Positions 37,133 to 50,830 of a DNA stretch of 64,000 nt are shown piece after piece (the stretch's first letter is position 1; every line of letters starts with the position of its first letter). The stretch lies in NCBI RefSeq assembly GCF_020520425.1, contig NC_079487.1:132578385-132642384 (forward strand), written 5' to 3'. This stretch comes from Spinacia oleracea (taxonomy: Eukaryota; Streptophyta; Magnoliopsida; Caryophyllales; Amaranthaceae). Under the pieces are notes generated by a model. That model was not told the origin of the DNA. It made no database searches and saw nothing but the letters and a program-made list of their open reading frames with translations. The position numbers were made by a program, and so were the translations under genes.

Positions 37133-38796
37133 TTAGTAATTGAAAGGATCAAACTTATAATTAATAATCAGACAGTGACACAAAACTCCTTTAAGAGTTT
37201 TATGAATGGTAGGTGTGGAACTAACAGTCATGAATAAAAACAATGGCATTACAGAAGAAAAAAATTACCTATTTCTCAACCCGGGTACGCGGCCGTAAAG
37301 ACCAGTTGGTGAAAGTAAAGCTGCTTTTAAAGCTAACAAACTTGCAAAGAAGTTTAATATTGACAGTTAATATTCTTTGGAACTTAATCTTAAACAGTTG
37401 ATGCAATAAGCTAATACATAGAAATCAAATATCAGCACTTTAGCATAGAATCAAAACATCAACACTTAAACTAAAGAAAAAAAGATGGTAAACAAAAAGA
37501 ATGCTAGTTTGCTACAAAAATGGTTGTATCACAAAGTGTTCTCTCCTGATTGGAAAGAGTTGGCAGTAGAAAGATAACACCAGACAGTTTAATATGTTTC
37601 TTCAGCTCTCCCTTGTCGTTTCCTCAGCATTGATCGGGTAATTCGCCAGGTGCCTGCATATCCAAAGTAAATTTCATTATTCAAGTCCGATATAATGCAT
37701 TGGCTCATTTCAAGGAGGTGCAAAAGGAATCATAATATTGTGTATGAATTAGCTTTTCCAAAGCAAAAAGTGTAGAAGGGAAGGCCCGTATTGCTAATTA
37801 TCAGTCCAGAAAACTTCCAAAAACTAAGTATAGCTGCGCTTAACTTTACAGGGATCCACTACAAATGTTCTCACCCTTTCCCTAGAGTAAGAGACAAATA
37901 GATGTAGAAAATGCATCAAACCACTTGGTTAGACAAATTGCGAGAACAGCGAGAAAACAAATTTGCTAACAAATTGTTGACTATTTAGGTTTTTACAGAG
38001 CAACAATGGGAAGTAATCCGGATTAAATAGGATCCCAATTCTCGGGTAATTTGACCTCTTCCCAGCTAATCTGTAAGAAAATCCAGTGGTTTTTTGGGGG
38101 GTACTAGAATGTGGCAAGGTCTATCAGCCAAAGCTCAGTATAATAGCATGGCAACATGATTTAGCATAACTACCAGACTTCAAACAACTTAGTACCAAGC
38201 AATGATGCACCACAATAAGGAACTTTTTCCAAGTTCATGTTGTAGATCTACAGGCAACAGGCAGCATATTAACAACCACGGCATTCTTTAAATGACGATT
38301 CTAGTTTTACACAAACATCTTCAAGCTCCACAGAATCTCCAAGAGTTACTTACAAGGTGAGGATCAAAAGGAATCACGTCAACATAAGGTCGTCTAAGGT
38401 TTCACCCATTAAAATCAAATTGAAACATCGGTTTGTTCACACATCCAGTGCCATTCATTCGTCTAGTCTCCATTAGCTAAGAATTACTTAAAATGTGTCT
38501 AGTCTCCATTAGCTAGAAAACATGACGATAAGCAAAGAGTGAGAGTGAGAGACGGTGACAAGGAATTTATAGCACACCGTGTGGAGTGAGTATGCAAAAC
38601 AATAGAAGAATGAATCGATTTTAATAACCAGAGGAAAACAGGATTTATAAATTGAAAAGAGATCATAGACGCATCTACTCTGAGCATTACTATAAAAGTA
38701 TCCAGGAAATAAAATCCTGAACCCCATTTGTCCGTTTCCTACTTTTTTTTTAATAAATCCAAACCTAAGCAACTAGGAAGTATAAAATAAGATTAC
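37133..38796. other. Spacer holding the likely spliced 3' UTR of UTP10
   Basis: No independent gene was seen. On the minus strand, a donor CAG|GTAATC lies 28 nt past the UTP10 stop codon (exon edge 38797). A strong acceptor (GATATGCAG) precedes 37653, so an untranslated exon from 37653 down to roughly 37550 is likely. Short open frames at 37929-38117 and 38499-38772 look spurious. Confidence 0.4.
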
Positions 38797-38821
38797 CTGG
38801 TAATATAGTATTATAACAAGA

Positions 38822-41800
38822 TCAAAAGTATTCACGTAGGTTCTCGCCACTCATAGACTCCAGCTCCTTGAGTATCTCTTGTGCAAGTGTCTTCACTGGT
38901 AACTCCACATCCTCCAGCAACTCAGCAAGGAAAGGAATTGTTTCAGCCAGTAACACCAGGTACTCATCTTTCAAATTCTCAACCAGGTATTTGACAATTT
39001 TGAGGCCTAAAAGACGTGGTCTCACCATTTCACTCCGGGTTTGCATCAATACCTGGACATGAGTTGCAGAATTAGGATAATCAACAAAAATTTCTACCTC
39101 CTTGCTACATTACACATCATTTCATCCTAAAATATAGGACACTGTCTAATATTAAGTAAGTTATACTCCATAGTTTGAACTTTGACATTGTGGAGATATA
39201 CAAAGATAGTTATATTTTTGTTTTGGTAAATATAGTTAGGCAAATTTGCCAAAAAGTACCTTTTATAACTCAAATTTTGCAAGAAAGGACCTTATATAAT
39301 TTTTTTTGTGAAAACACACCTTAAAAGTAATTTTTTTTGCGATAAAGGACCTAAGGAAAGTTTCTAGCATTGACTGAGCTTTTCCGGCCATTAACTTGCA
39401 CGTGAGCAGCACGTGTGGCTTACGTTAGCTAAAGACAATGATTTTCCCGACTCTTGAATTTTCAAACTTGATTTTATTTCGGTTTTTTTTTTTCAACTTT
39501 AGGTTTTAAAGCTTAGAATTTTGGAGGAAAATTGGGTGTGATAAGCAAAATAATGCCACACGTGCTTCTCACGTGCAAGTCAATGGCCGGAAAAGCTCAG
39601 TCAATGCCGGAAATTTACTTTTGGTTGTCTTTCGCAAAAAAAAAGTACATTAACGTGTGATTTCACAAAAAATAAATTATATAAGGTCCTTTCTCGCAAA
39701 AAAATTTACATTAAGGTGTTATTTCACAAAAAAAATTATATAAGGTCCTTTCTCGCAAAATTTGGGTTATAAAAGGTCTTTTTTAACAAATTTGCCATAT
39801 AGTTATGTTTTTTCTAAACCTTAAGATACCTCAAATCCAATGTGGCATATTAATTTGGATCAGACGGAGTAACAAACTTATTAAAAACAAGTTCATAGTG
39901 TAGGTACTCAAGCAGGTCAACAATCTTATAAAAAACGGAATTGGTGCACGTTGCTCACTCTTTATTACACCTAAAACACCCATGTCAATATTAACTACTT
40001 TGACATAGGTATGCATATATTACACGTCATTATGGACACAAAAAAACGTGCAATATTTCCATGATAGCAAATCTGTCATCTGGACATGTACTCATGTCAA
40101 AAACTAGTAGCCAAATTTAAGTGACACACTTACACAGTGTTGACAAATATGAAAAGAAGCCGATTCCTTCTTTTGCTATCCATTGATGAACACCAATAAA
40201 AAATAAGGATGAAAAAAGCTTACTCCCTAGTTAATTCCTTCAGCAACTCAAAATCAAAGATCAATCATAAAGAAATGCATTGGATGACCTCACAAAATTC
40301 AATATTTCTTTACCCATAATTTCAGAAATCCTTCTTTCCATTACAGGAAGTCCTAAAATCCAGTAAAATTTCATTTATATGGAGTAATTCTTTTCTTTTT
40401 GACATTCTGAATTTAGCCTTATTTATTCTTACAAGGGGAATAATAAATGATTCGCCGGTAGAGAACTGTAAAAGAAAATAAATAATAATCTGGAAATCTT
40501 TCATTTGATAAAAAGTATCAAAATGTAAAAAACTTAAGAAGTCATATTCCCAGGGAAGAAGTAGTGCCGACATAAAATGCAAGGGAGGGAAATAGAATGC
40601 ATGGGAAGAAGTAGTGCAGAAATAACAACTGGTAAAACTAAAAGGAACTAGCTATTACCTCATAGTTCAGGGGCTTCCATAGAAGATCAGAACCAGCAGT
40701 TACAGCCATTTGACCAGCACAAGAAACCAATATGTCATCTACTTCTTCCAGAGATGGTATATCTGGATGATCTTCGATACCAGCTGGTGGTTCAACAATA
40801 AGCTGTGAGACGATCGGCTTCAACAGAAGTTCAAATCTTGAGGAGTCCAGAAATTTAACACTCCCAACATCATAACGAAAACATTTATGCAGGGACGACA
40901 AGACCAAAGCCCTGAGATGCCATTTTTCAAGTGACAGAGAATCAGCTGCCTCAGTCTTTCTGCTTTCAGAATCCAGAATCTTGGCCTTCTTTTTCTTCCT
41001 GGATTGACTAATCTTACCACCATCATCAGCAAGATAACTAATAGATCCCTCCAGCAAATACTTGAAATATGGGACAAACAGTGATCTACAATAAATTCAG
41101 TGTGTATAGTTAGATTCCAGAAAATAACAACTACAGAAGTCACTATTTCTAATGATCAACCATGCATTCTGAAATAGATAAAATGAAAAAACTAATCAAT
41201 GTACCATTAACAACAAATGCAATTACCCATCCAATTCCCTTGGTAATTTTACAATTTAAAATAACATACCCCAGCCAGCTAAAACTACCTATAAAATCAA
41301 GATGATGATTTCAACTTAAGCACAACTCCTGAGTCCCAGTAACGAGGATGATGATAAAGGGAAATACCGACAGGCATCCAAGGAGCTAGTGGATGGTATG
41401 CAAGACCCGGATGAGCAGAAAAGGGTGTGCTCACATGATGGAAAATGTCAAGACAATAGGATTATGTAAGAGCCTAAATGCCTAACCCAGGTAAGTGCCT
41501 ACCATAAGTGTTGAATATCAAAGCACGTTAAAAAGGAAAATGACATAGGCATAACAGATTTGAGACCTCTAGTGAATCAGTACAGACCTACAGAAGGACC
41601 AGTATACGGTGCTTGGCAAAAGTAAACAGCTAAGGGCCTAAGGTAATTTCACTTAGGCTGAAATATAATACAAATGACTTCAAGAGAACGAAGACTTAGA
41701 GTCTAGAGAGCTTAGGAATGAAGAAAAGGATACTTACCCTTTTGACTCGATGAAGAAAAGTAATGATGTGCTAGACAGAAGTTAAACATGTAAGGGCAAA

Positions 41801-44800
41801 ATGTAGTTCCCGCAGCTTAAAGGTCTGTCTAAAGAGGTTCTTTAAGAAAAATAATTTTAAGTGGATTTCATCTTTTCTTTTCTCCTTGTTATTTAAAAAA
41901 TTATAACAGAAATAGAAAACATCAACATTTATACGAACTAAGAGAGCAAAAACTAAAGGGTAATGCACTGACCGATGATTTTCAGCGAGCTTATTGACCA
42001 AGTTATAAAAAGACACTGCTCTTCTGATGTTTTTGGTCCCTACAAGATTATTTTCTGCCAAACTCGACTCTACCCATTCAATACTTCGTATGAAAAGAGG
42101 CTTGAACATAGTCTCTGTCATCTTCATCGTCAAAGCAACCACCGCACCAATGACATGTTTCTCCACGAAAGTAATATTCTCAATTGATTCAAGGTGCTGA
42201 CTGCGGAGATCCAGAGCCAGCATACAGAAGTCAAAAATGCTTGTGTGGTAACCGCTCACTGATGATTTGTCCATTTTACTAACAAAATTCTTGAGCAACT
42301 CAAAAACTGTAGACAAACTCAAATCCCCTGCCTTCACAGCTTTTGGGTACACATTCTGCAAGGCAGGTAATGCTAGCCTGACAGGAACTTTCTCACTGAG
42401 TAGCCTTCTTACATTATCACCATGCGATTTTATTTTTTGATTGGACTCTGATACAAAATCTTGATGTAGCAACACAATTTCGACAATATCACCAAGGTAG
42501 GGGTTCAAAAAGGCACCAAGATTCTCTACAAGTGCCTCCAAAGTGAAAAGTATAGATAGCATAAGTGTATCTTTCGAAGCTGACTGGTTACAAATGTCCT
42601 CAGCAGATTTTCCTTGTGCTCCTGATGACGAAGACAAAAACCGGGTCTTCTGCAGAACATTTTTCATGATTTCGGGAAGCTCGGGCAGTGCTCTTGGCCC
42701 CAGAACATTTATTAATGCACCAGCTGTCCGTAGACAACAAGAAGCAACAGCAAGATCATCAGATGACACATTTTGCACAACATTAACAAGGCACTTGCTG
42801 AAAACTGTATGATTGGAAGGAAACTTGTTAGCTAAGACTTCCAATGCCGAAATAGCAGCCAGCCTGACAGAAACATTAAGATCATCACCAGAACCATCAA
42901 CTAACTGCAGGATTTCCAGACAAAGTGCAGCAAAGGAGTCTAAATTATTTCCATCGAGATGATTCCAAGAGCCTCTCAGGTGCATATTTCGCTCCTTTTC
43001 TCTTTTAGATCCAGGAGCTTCAAGGTCTCTCACAGATTTACACAGAACTTGAAGGGCCTTCTTCCTTGCACCTTTGTCAGCTTGGACCAGCAACCTTATG
43101 ATGCCTTGGAAAAAGGCTGATGGGAGCATTCCGCTTGTTATCTTCATTAAAACAGCATGGATAATCTCCTTAAGCTCCTTTTTCAAAATGACTGGAAGTG
43201 ATATCTTCCTTTTACTTGTGTCAACGAGTTGCCAACAAAAAACAACCTGCACCATGAGTTCCGAGAGTGTTCCCTGGATTGATTCCATATCCTCCATAGA
43301 CTTAAGCTTCAACACAACTTCAGGACCTTGCAACTTCCCCAAAACAAACTTCATAGCAAATAACAATGTCACACACTGGTTATTGTCAAGACTACCAGCC
43401 TGCAATTGCTTGAGCAATGAAACAAGTGACGGGAGCCATATCATACATGTATACTGTTGGCATATTTGTTCAGCAAAACTATACTCCCATTCTGTTTGAA
43501 CTACAGAGTTTATGAAGCCAGAAATGTCTATCTCATTATAAAGAGAAGAAAATCTCTCTTTTGAAACCAATGAACGGAAAAGGAGGACTAGCAATGAACC
43601 CATACTACTTCTTTCTCCCAGTGTTTTCAAGAGGTGGAGAAAGATTGACAACCTTCGATGCTGGGCAACACCAGGCATTTCATTTATAAAAATCTGAAGC
43701 AATTTGTCTGCACCATCCATCTTAGATAACCAGCAAGGAACAACCGTTGAAATGAACCCTTCAAATACACGTTTTGAATGACTATCATCATGGTCAACAG
43801 TTGACTTACTGATAACAGCAAGAATTGCAGGAATATGGTGCAAAACCTTGTCAGGTTCAACCTTTGCAATTGTAGCAAATAGTGAAAACACATGATTGCT
43901 GGTAACAAAATCTGTCGCAGACCGCGCACAATAAACAAGTAATGCAGCATCAAATTTATCAAATACTCCATTGTTCAGAGAGAGATCATCTGAGAGTGAA
44001 GCAATGGTATCCTCCAAGATAAGCAACAGCGTCTGCTGTATGTAAGACAATGCGTTAGACGTGGTTTGAGAGACGCCTGATACATCTGGAACACACCCCT
44101 CTTGGGTCACCGCATGGACCCACTTATTTGAAAAGGCTTTCTCAAGCAGCTGAAAAAGGGGCTCTATTAGAAGGACCCTGTTTCCTATGTCTTTCTTTAA
44201 CAGTAGCACATCAAGAAGAGAGATAAGAAAGCTAAGTGCACTTCGGCCTCCAAAAAATAAAACAGGGTTATGCTTCTTCGATTTCTTTTTCAGGTGTGAG
44301 GAAGCCACTAAATCACCTTCATACACAAGGACAGTATTCAAAATAGAGGCAACGGTTGAAGAAGAAACATCCAATCGCAACAATGCTTCTCTAGTTGTAT
44401 TCTGTACATCGTTGTTAGTGTCATGGTAAAGAAGCACTAATTGTTGGAGAAGTTTTTCCTGAGCCTCAGGACGCAAACTCTTGTATAGAGTTCCTTTCAA
44501 ATTCTGCAAAAATGCAATACATGGCCTTAGTATAGCGGGATCATCTGGTAACAAACCATCGTTGCAAAATGCCGGTAATAGATGGTCTTCAACAATACGT
44601 GTATCTGATGATGTGGGCCTAGCACAGATCTCAATTAGAAGGCAGAGGATATCCACATCAATGTTTGACAACTCTTGATTTGACCTATCAAGCCTAAAAT
44701 GGTAACTGTTACGCCGCTGCAGAAGTTCAAGAAGCAGAGACTCAACATCCTTTACCCGCACAATGGAGGCGCCTAACTCTTTCAGAAGTGAAAGGACTCT

Positions 44801-47800
44801 TAGCTTTGCATACCCAGAAAATCTCATAGCAGATCCTAGTATGAAAGTGAGAATTTTATCTGTGGTAGACTTATCTAATCTCTGACCAACATCCAGTGGC
44901 ACAAGAAAGCTTTTGAAAGATGATGATAATATCGAAGCCATTAATGAAGGAAGGATATTCCTGTCAGACACGATCAACTTCTTCTGTTGTACCAGAATAC
45001 TCAACAGTTCATCAATAGAAGAACTCCAAATGTCACTACTTCCATTTTTCTTGCCTGCATATTTTATACGGGAGCACAGGGTGCTAAGCTCTTCAACATA
45101 ATCCATAGCTGCTACCCTGACATCCTGGACATCACTGAACAATGGAACAAGAATTAAAGGGAATCCAGCCAAATGCTGCAAAGCAGAACCCTCATCTACC
45201 TGAGAACAGAGCATAGCAAATGAATGCAGGCTCTCAACTTGTACACTGGAGGAAACTTCCGGATCACTGATGAAGGTTGAGAGGAAATGGATTGGAGAGA
45301 CCTTGCAGTTTTGAACAAGATAATTTCTGTGTTCCTTGAAAACATGCTTCAGGTTAGATTCAGCAAAGAAGGCGTACAGATCCCTCAAAGTGCACATCCA
45401 TTTTCCATCATCACTCAGGTCAACACTTGCTGGCACCACTGAGATATATCCCTTAATTGCCCTCCAAAACACCAAAACCAGAATCCTTGAATTCAAAATC
45501 TTAAGATTGTTTTCATCAAGCTCATCCAGAAACTTGTTGTCTTCGGACTCGAGAATCTTAGAACTGAACTCCTGACCACGCAAAATATTTTCAACAGGCT
45601 CAATATTTCTCCATTCCGCCTTAACAAAAGCATAGCAAGCTTCAAACAAAGTGGTGAATTGATGAGAGGCATTCTTCTGCAGTATAAATGACTGTAGCAA
45701 AACCAAGAAGAATAATGTTTTTGACAATTCAGATTCACCGCAACATTTGATAAGCCACGAAGTTAATTCTTCGGTACCATCGGAAAAGACATTCACCAAG
45801 CTGCGAACAGTTGGCATATTAACAGCAGAAACCCACTCTTTCCCCGATTTCTTTTTGAGGTCCTTTTTAACATTAGACGCCATGACTAAATCCCTGTAGA
45901 AAGGCCATTTAATTTCCTTGGCCAATTCCTGGGCCTTCAAGTTCAGCTTCTTTGTCTTCGGGAAAACAAAAATGAAGGGGAATATCATTGTAGCAACTCG
46001 CTCCAGAAGATCAGTTCGGTCTTGTAAAAAAGAAACTGCATGCTTCAGGCATAAGATAGCAACCTCACCTGCTAGAGAAAGATCCTCCTGTGCACCTGAC
46101 CATAAAATCTGAGTGCATTTCTGAAGCAAATCCCGAAATATATCCAGGAGACGAGCAGAGTCTATAAGCTCAGACAATTTATCAAGAGAAAGAGCTGCAT
46201 GAACAACACTCAGATCATCGTCGGAGAGACAATGAACTACATCCTGGACAGTTCCAAGTCTCTCTGACGTAACCCCATCATTCAAAAAGGTAGACAGGTC
46301 AAGATCAGAGAGTGTAGCCCGTCGGATTTCAGCCTTTGGATGTTTGAGCCCAAACCAGACTTTTGAATCTGTGGAGGCCACAGATGTCCTCACATTTCCA
46401 TCCAGTATCTTGCACAAAGCATCAACCACTGAGAATTCACCCTTTAGCTGAACCTTTTTGTCATTCAAGAATTCATGAACAGAAGAAAGTAATTCACTGG
46501 GATACTTTTCATTAATAATAAGAAATATTTTCTTAGCCCAGCTCCCTGATTCAGAAAGTTCTAAACCGTCGGTGTTCTGCGACAACCGCAAACATGAAGA
46601 AAGAAGCCTGAAAACTATAGCTCGAACAAGGCCCCTAAGAGTGACTGTCTCAACAATAGATACCACAGCAAGTTGGCATTGACCGTCGGAACTACAGTAG
46701 TCAATAAGGGACTCCAATAGCACAGTAATAAATCTGTCAATATTGAACCTTGTGGTCATTTGTAAAAGAATTCCAGGGAGAACTTCAATTTTCTTCAGGA
46801 TGTCTAATGCCTTCTTAGGCAGTGTTTCAACAGACTGCAACTGCACAATGTTGACTAAAGCCATAATTGATAACTGAACCCACTGCAAATCTGTTGAAGC
46901 TTGTGCATCTGCTTGAGCTAACTCCACCACTGATCTAACCAAGCTGTTTACCAGTTTGGAAGACAACGATACTCTTTTAGCTAATAGACCAACAATCATC
47001 AAAGTACCAGCTTTATAGTCTGAAGACCCTAAACCACCAGACTGCAGACCTGAATTCAAAAAGGGAAGAATTATCTTCACAATATCACTATCAACGGTTG
47101 CCAGAAAGCCCAAAACCTCTACCACGACTGCTGTGCAAAAGCTGATCACAGGTGTAGCAGGGCGATGCTTTTTTGAAGGAGTTGCATAGGTGCATATAAT
47201 CTCAAGGACACCCATGTCACGTATGCATTGCTGGACAATAACCTCCCTGGGAGGTGGAGCACCAGATCCTTTAGCACCATCAAGGAATTTCCATTGACTA
47301 TTTCCAAAGTCAATTAATTGCACTATTCGAACAAAAGCATGAGTATCGTGATAAGGTAGCGCACACAAGATTAAATCCTCAATATTATACACATGAATCT
47401 TATATCGACGAATCAAGTATTCAAGCGTCTTTAATGCAGATTGTGATTGAAAATGTCCAGAAATCAAGCGCATATAAGAACTGATCGAAGCATCAATGCG
47501 CTTATTTTCTTCTATGCCCATCAACTCCCTATCCAAGTCTCTGCTTTTATGACTAAACAGATCCTGCTTGTGATTCCTGAAGCGATCATCAATATTTTCT
47601 AGAACTTCCAAACCTACAAAAAATAAAGAATAACAGTAAATCAGCATCCACAAAATCTTCTTCTCCAACTGCAAACACGATTATTTAAAAGAGTAAAGCT
47701 GTAAACTTTCCTTCTTTCCCAGAATAGCTTAATAGCAACATAAGAAATAAAAATCAAAAAGTTCACCCTTAATCAGTGGCAGAAGTATTTAATCTTCATA

Positions 47801-48696
47801 CACCTATAAAGAGTTTTTTTTTTTCTTTAAAACACGGAGAAGAACCATTTAGAGTCCACAGTAAGAGCTTAATACAACTCACACAGTCACACCCCCTCGT
47901 TACATGAAAAATGACTACATAAAGCTCCTTCTTGATTCACTTTTCTTCATATAATAAACATGCAATGCGAAAAAAAGGGGGAAAAAATTACTGATCGTTC
48001 TTTTTTTACATGCCCTTTTCTATTCATAGACTCTGCCCAATGCCTTAACTAGTTACTATAACTTATAAGTCTAACTTAATCCTGCGCGCTGTTTCCCGCA
48101 GCTCCTCTGATTCTCAGAATGCTATTGATCACAATAATTCAATCATTTCATTCCCTTACTAGTTACAAAGTATTATAAGTCTAACTTAATCAAGGATGAA
48201 TCCTTTCAACGAATGTCCAACCCATTGAAACTAACTTTCATCCTTCTCTTACAGGAAGATTACTCCAGCCCAACATCATAATCATGATTAATATACAGTT
48301 AAATACGAAACACTTTTAATACAACCATTACATAGAAATTAGAAACAATCTCTACTCCTACAAACAATCTCATTAAACACAAAAATTGAATAATTAACTA
48401 ATACCCAATATTATTAATGCTGAAAGCAGGAAATGCAAAATTGAAGAAAACCCAGAACACAAAATTACTCAATTGAACTGAAAAATCAAACTTCCGGTAA
48501 AAATGAAGGGTACAGGATAAAATGAATGCAAACCCGATAAAGCGTAGCTAAGGATGGTGTCGATATCAAGATCAGCAGCTTCTTTAGGGCTAAATAAGAC
48601 GGAGGGTCGAGTAATTGGTCTTTTGGGTACATCTGTATCTGTTTTTACATGAGCTTTTAGAGCTTTAAGTTGTGCTGCTATGGAGGCCGCCGCCAT
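38822..48696 (-). CDS. UTP10: U3 snoRNA-associated protein 10 / HEATR1-like (HEAT-repeat, rRNA processing)
   Basis: Four coding exons on the minus strand: 48696-48534, 47613-41973, 41085-40659 and 39052-38822. They give 2153 residues (human HEATR1 is about 2140). The product is a HEAT-repeat component of the t-UTP/SSU processome. It acts in the nucleolus in pre-rRNA transcription and 18S maturation. The N-terminus (IAAQLKALKAHVKTDTDVPK, RPSVLFSPKEAADLDIDTIL) is the conserved opening of the family. The C-terminal part (HRSLFVPYFKYLLEG through LVENLKDEYLVLLAETIPFL and ELESMSGENLREYF) corresponds to the BP28CT domain. Exon 2 is 5641 bp without a stop, so the gene is clearly intact. The long frame continuing past 41973 to 41771 is intron read-through. 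The promoter has two telo-box-like AAACCCTT motifs. Confidence 0.95.
39239..39796. mobile_element. Mutator-like MITE with 9-bp target duplication
   Basis: A 558-bp foldback element lies in the last coding intron of UTP10. It begins GGCAAATTTGCCAAAAAGTA and ends with the inverted equivalent (TTAACAAATTTGCC). Arms of roughly 190-245 bp fold back on each other, sharing TATAAGGTCCTTTCT-type and GGCCGGAAAAGCTCAGTCAA-type segments. It is flanked by a perfect 9-bp direct repeat ATATAGTTA at 39230-39238 and 39797-39805. A 9-bp duplication with long inverted ends is diagnostic of MULEs. No transposase is encoded. Confidence 0.88.
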
Positions 48697-48850
48697 TTTT
48701 AGTCAGAATACACTATCTTTTACTCTCTCCACTTTTTTAGTAGACTGACGAATGCTTATTGTAGAGTTATGCGGCCATTGAAAGGGTTTAAGGAAGGGGG
48801 CGGTGGAAAACGGGGGTGAGGCAAGGGTTTATGCTTGTGTTCAAGCTTTG
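48697..48850 (-). promoter_or_regulatory. UTP10: UTP10 promoter with telo-box-like motifs
   Basis: On the minus strand, TTAAACCCTTTC (about 48784-48795) and ATAAACCCTTGCC (about 48822-48834) each match the plant telo-box AAACCCTA at seven of eight positions. Telo-boxes are enriched in promoters of ribosome-biogenesis genes, which fits the function. There is no clear TATA box. Confidence 0.4.
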
Positions 48851-50659
48851 TATAGGAAAGAGTTTTTCTTCTTTTCCTGACTCATTTGCCCTAATTTTTT
48901 TTATTTTTTATTTTTTTAAAAGATTTGCCCTATAAATGAGCGATTTCCTTTAATATTACTTAAAAATCCAACAATTTTCAAAATACATCACTTTCTAGCT
49001 TATTTCTCTCCATATCATACACATCATCATAGAAGAAAGAAAAGTTTTTTTTTTTTTTTTTTTTCCCGATTCAGCATAGAACTGCCAATTCAAATGGCGC
49101 GGTTTGTTTTGTATAAACTGTGAACTCAAATGGCGGTTTGCTTTAAAATAAAACATCGCGGTTTTATAAAATTGCATAACAAAACCGCGCGGTTTTATAA
49201 GACCTAAAATCCTTATTCGAAATTACATACCCAAAACTAACCCAAATGGACATAGACCTGAACCCAGCCTGTACCGAAACTAGATGACCTAAAATGGACC
49301 TGACCCATATTAACCAGATTGAAATCAAATGTAGTTGAGTAAAATAAGTTAATTTTCAATTGATTTCTATTATTTAAGAGAACGTCTTAGCGGCGTAATT
49401 AGTAATTGTGTATTTTACCCTTTACTAAAATTAGAAAAATAAACACAAATTAAGCATAAAAATGTTTTATATTACAATGTCGTGTGATTCGTCGAGTTAA
49501 CATGAATCATCAGAACAACGGGCAGAGCCTGTATCGAATTAATTCAAAAGATTTTTACTAAAATCACCATATATTAAATCTAGAAAAATTATCAAAGAGG
49601 AATAAAATAATACCGTCATGTGCATAAAGTTCACCATCATGTGCATAAAGTTATCTATCTTCTACGTCATCTTCCACTATCTTGAGTCACTATTATGAGT
49701 CACCTCTTTTATTGCTCTACAATAATGAGGTTACTCACCACTCTCAAAAGGCAGAAAAACCAAAAGTAGGTGACAAGTGTAACTTTATGCTTTGATCACA
49801 AGAAATTCTGCTTGTTTTTCCATTAGAACATGACTCGTGTGTCAAGGTTGTTACTTGTCAGTGACTCGACAATCACTAGAGATTTATCTCATGGACAAGC
49901 TAAGAGTCACTATCTACAATGATAAGCTCACTCACAAAAAGGAGATAATGTGTTGTGAGTAACCACAATTCCACAAACTCGCCAATGCTCATGTTCTAAG
50001 CACACATCATGTGCATAAAAGCTAGTCCTGATTGTCCAACCTTACCCAAGTCGATAACATGGTTACCCAAATATGACCCTTACCCGAATGGACCCGCTTA
50101 CCCAAATTGGAACCGACTCAAATGGATCCTACACGAAAGATCCGTTTGCCACCTAACATTGTAGAGGTGGGCCTTGGAGATGCTGGGCCAGCTTCAACAA
50201 ACTCTATCTGGATGGGGTTTCTCGCTGGGCTCTTTAAGGTCATATAAGCCCCCTTAAAAGGTCTTACGGTGTTAGCATGGGAATATCCGTCACACAAAAT
50301 GATAAAGTGGGAGTCACTCATGAAGACTTCCATTTGCCTTTTTGCAAGTCAGAGTCATAGTAAACGTAAAGTCAAAGTTTCAATATTTTTGTCACGGAAA
50401 GTTTCGAAGACCAACACCAATTATTTTATTTTTATTTTTATTTTTATTTATTTTATTTGGAAAGCTTTGGACATTCTCATGAATCCATGGTGATGTTGCA
50501 ATGAGAATATTAATATTAAATTAAGAAAAAGGGATTACTCCCCTAGTCTCTGCAATTATTAACCACACTAGTACAGTACTCCGTAACTCACAAGTACAGT
50601 AACTCACAAGGAATGGAGGTTGGAGAGGCGGCATGCTGTGATGTGTGAGCAAACACATC

Positions 50660-50830
50660 ACAACGTACATGCACCATTTATTTTAAAAAGAGTACAATTC
50701 ATTAAAAAAAGAGTACCATTTCATTAAACAGAGTACCGTTTCGATAAAAATATGTACCATTTCATTAAAAAGAGTACCATTTTATTAAAAATAAAGTACC
50801 ATTTCGATTACAACATGTACCATTCCATTG
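50660..50830. repeat. Degenerate tandem array of a 20-27-bp unit
   Basis: Seven to eight copies of GTACCATTTCATTAAAAAGA and variants (GTACCGTTTCGATAAAAATA, GTACCATTCCATTGG) follow one another. The unit length drifts through small indels. Confidence 0.65.

Noticed and set aside
41771-41972. Continuation of the large UTP10 frame beyond 41973
   Set aside because: A good donor (CG|GTCAGTG) at 41972 and the in-frame join to the exon at 41085 (HRSLFVPYFKYLLEG) show this is intron sequence.
50118-50333. Minus-strand 71-codon frame
   Set aside because: No recognised protein, no splice context, in a repeat-like spacer.
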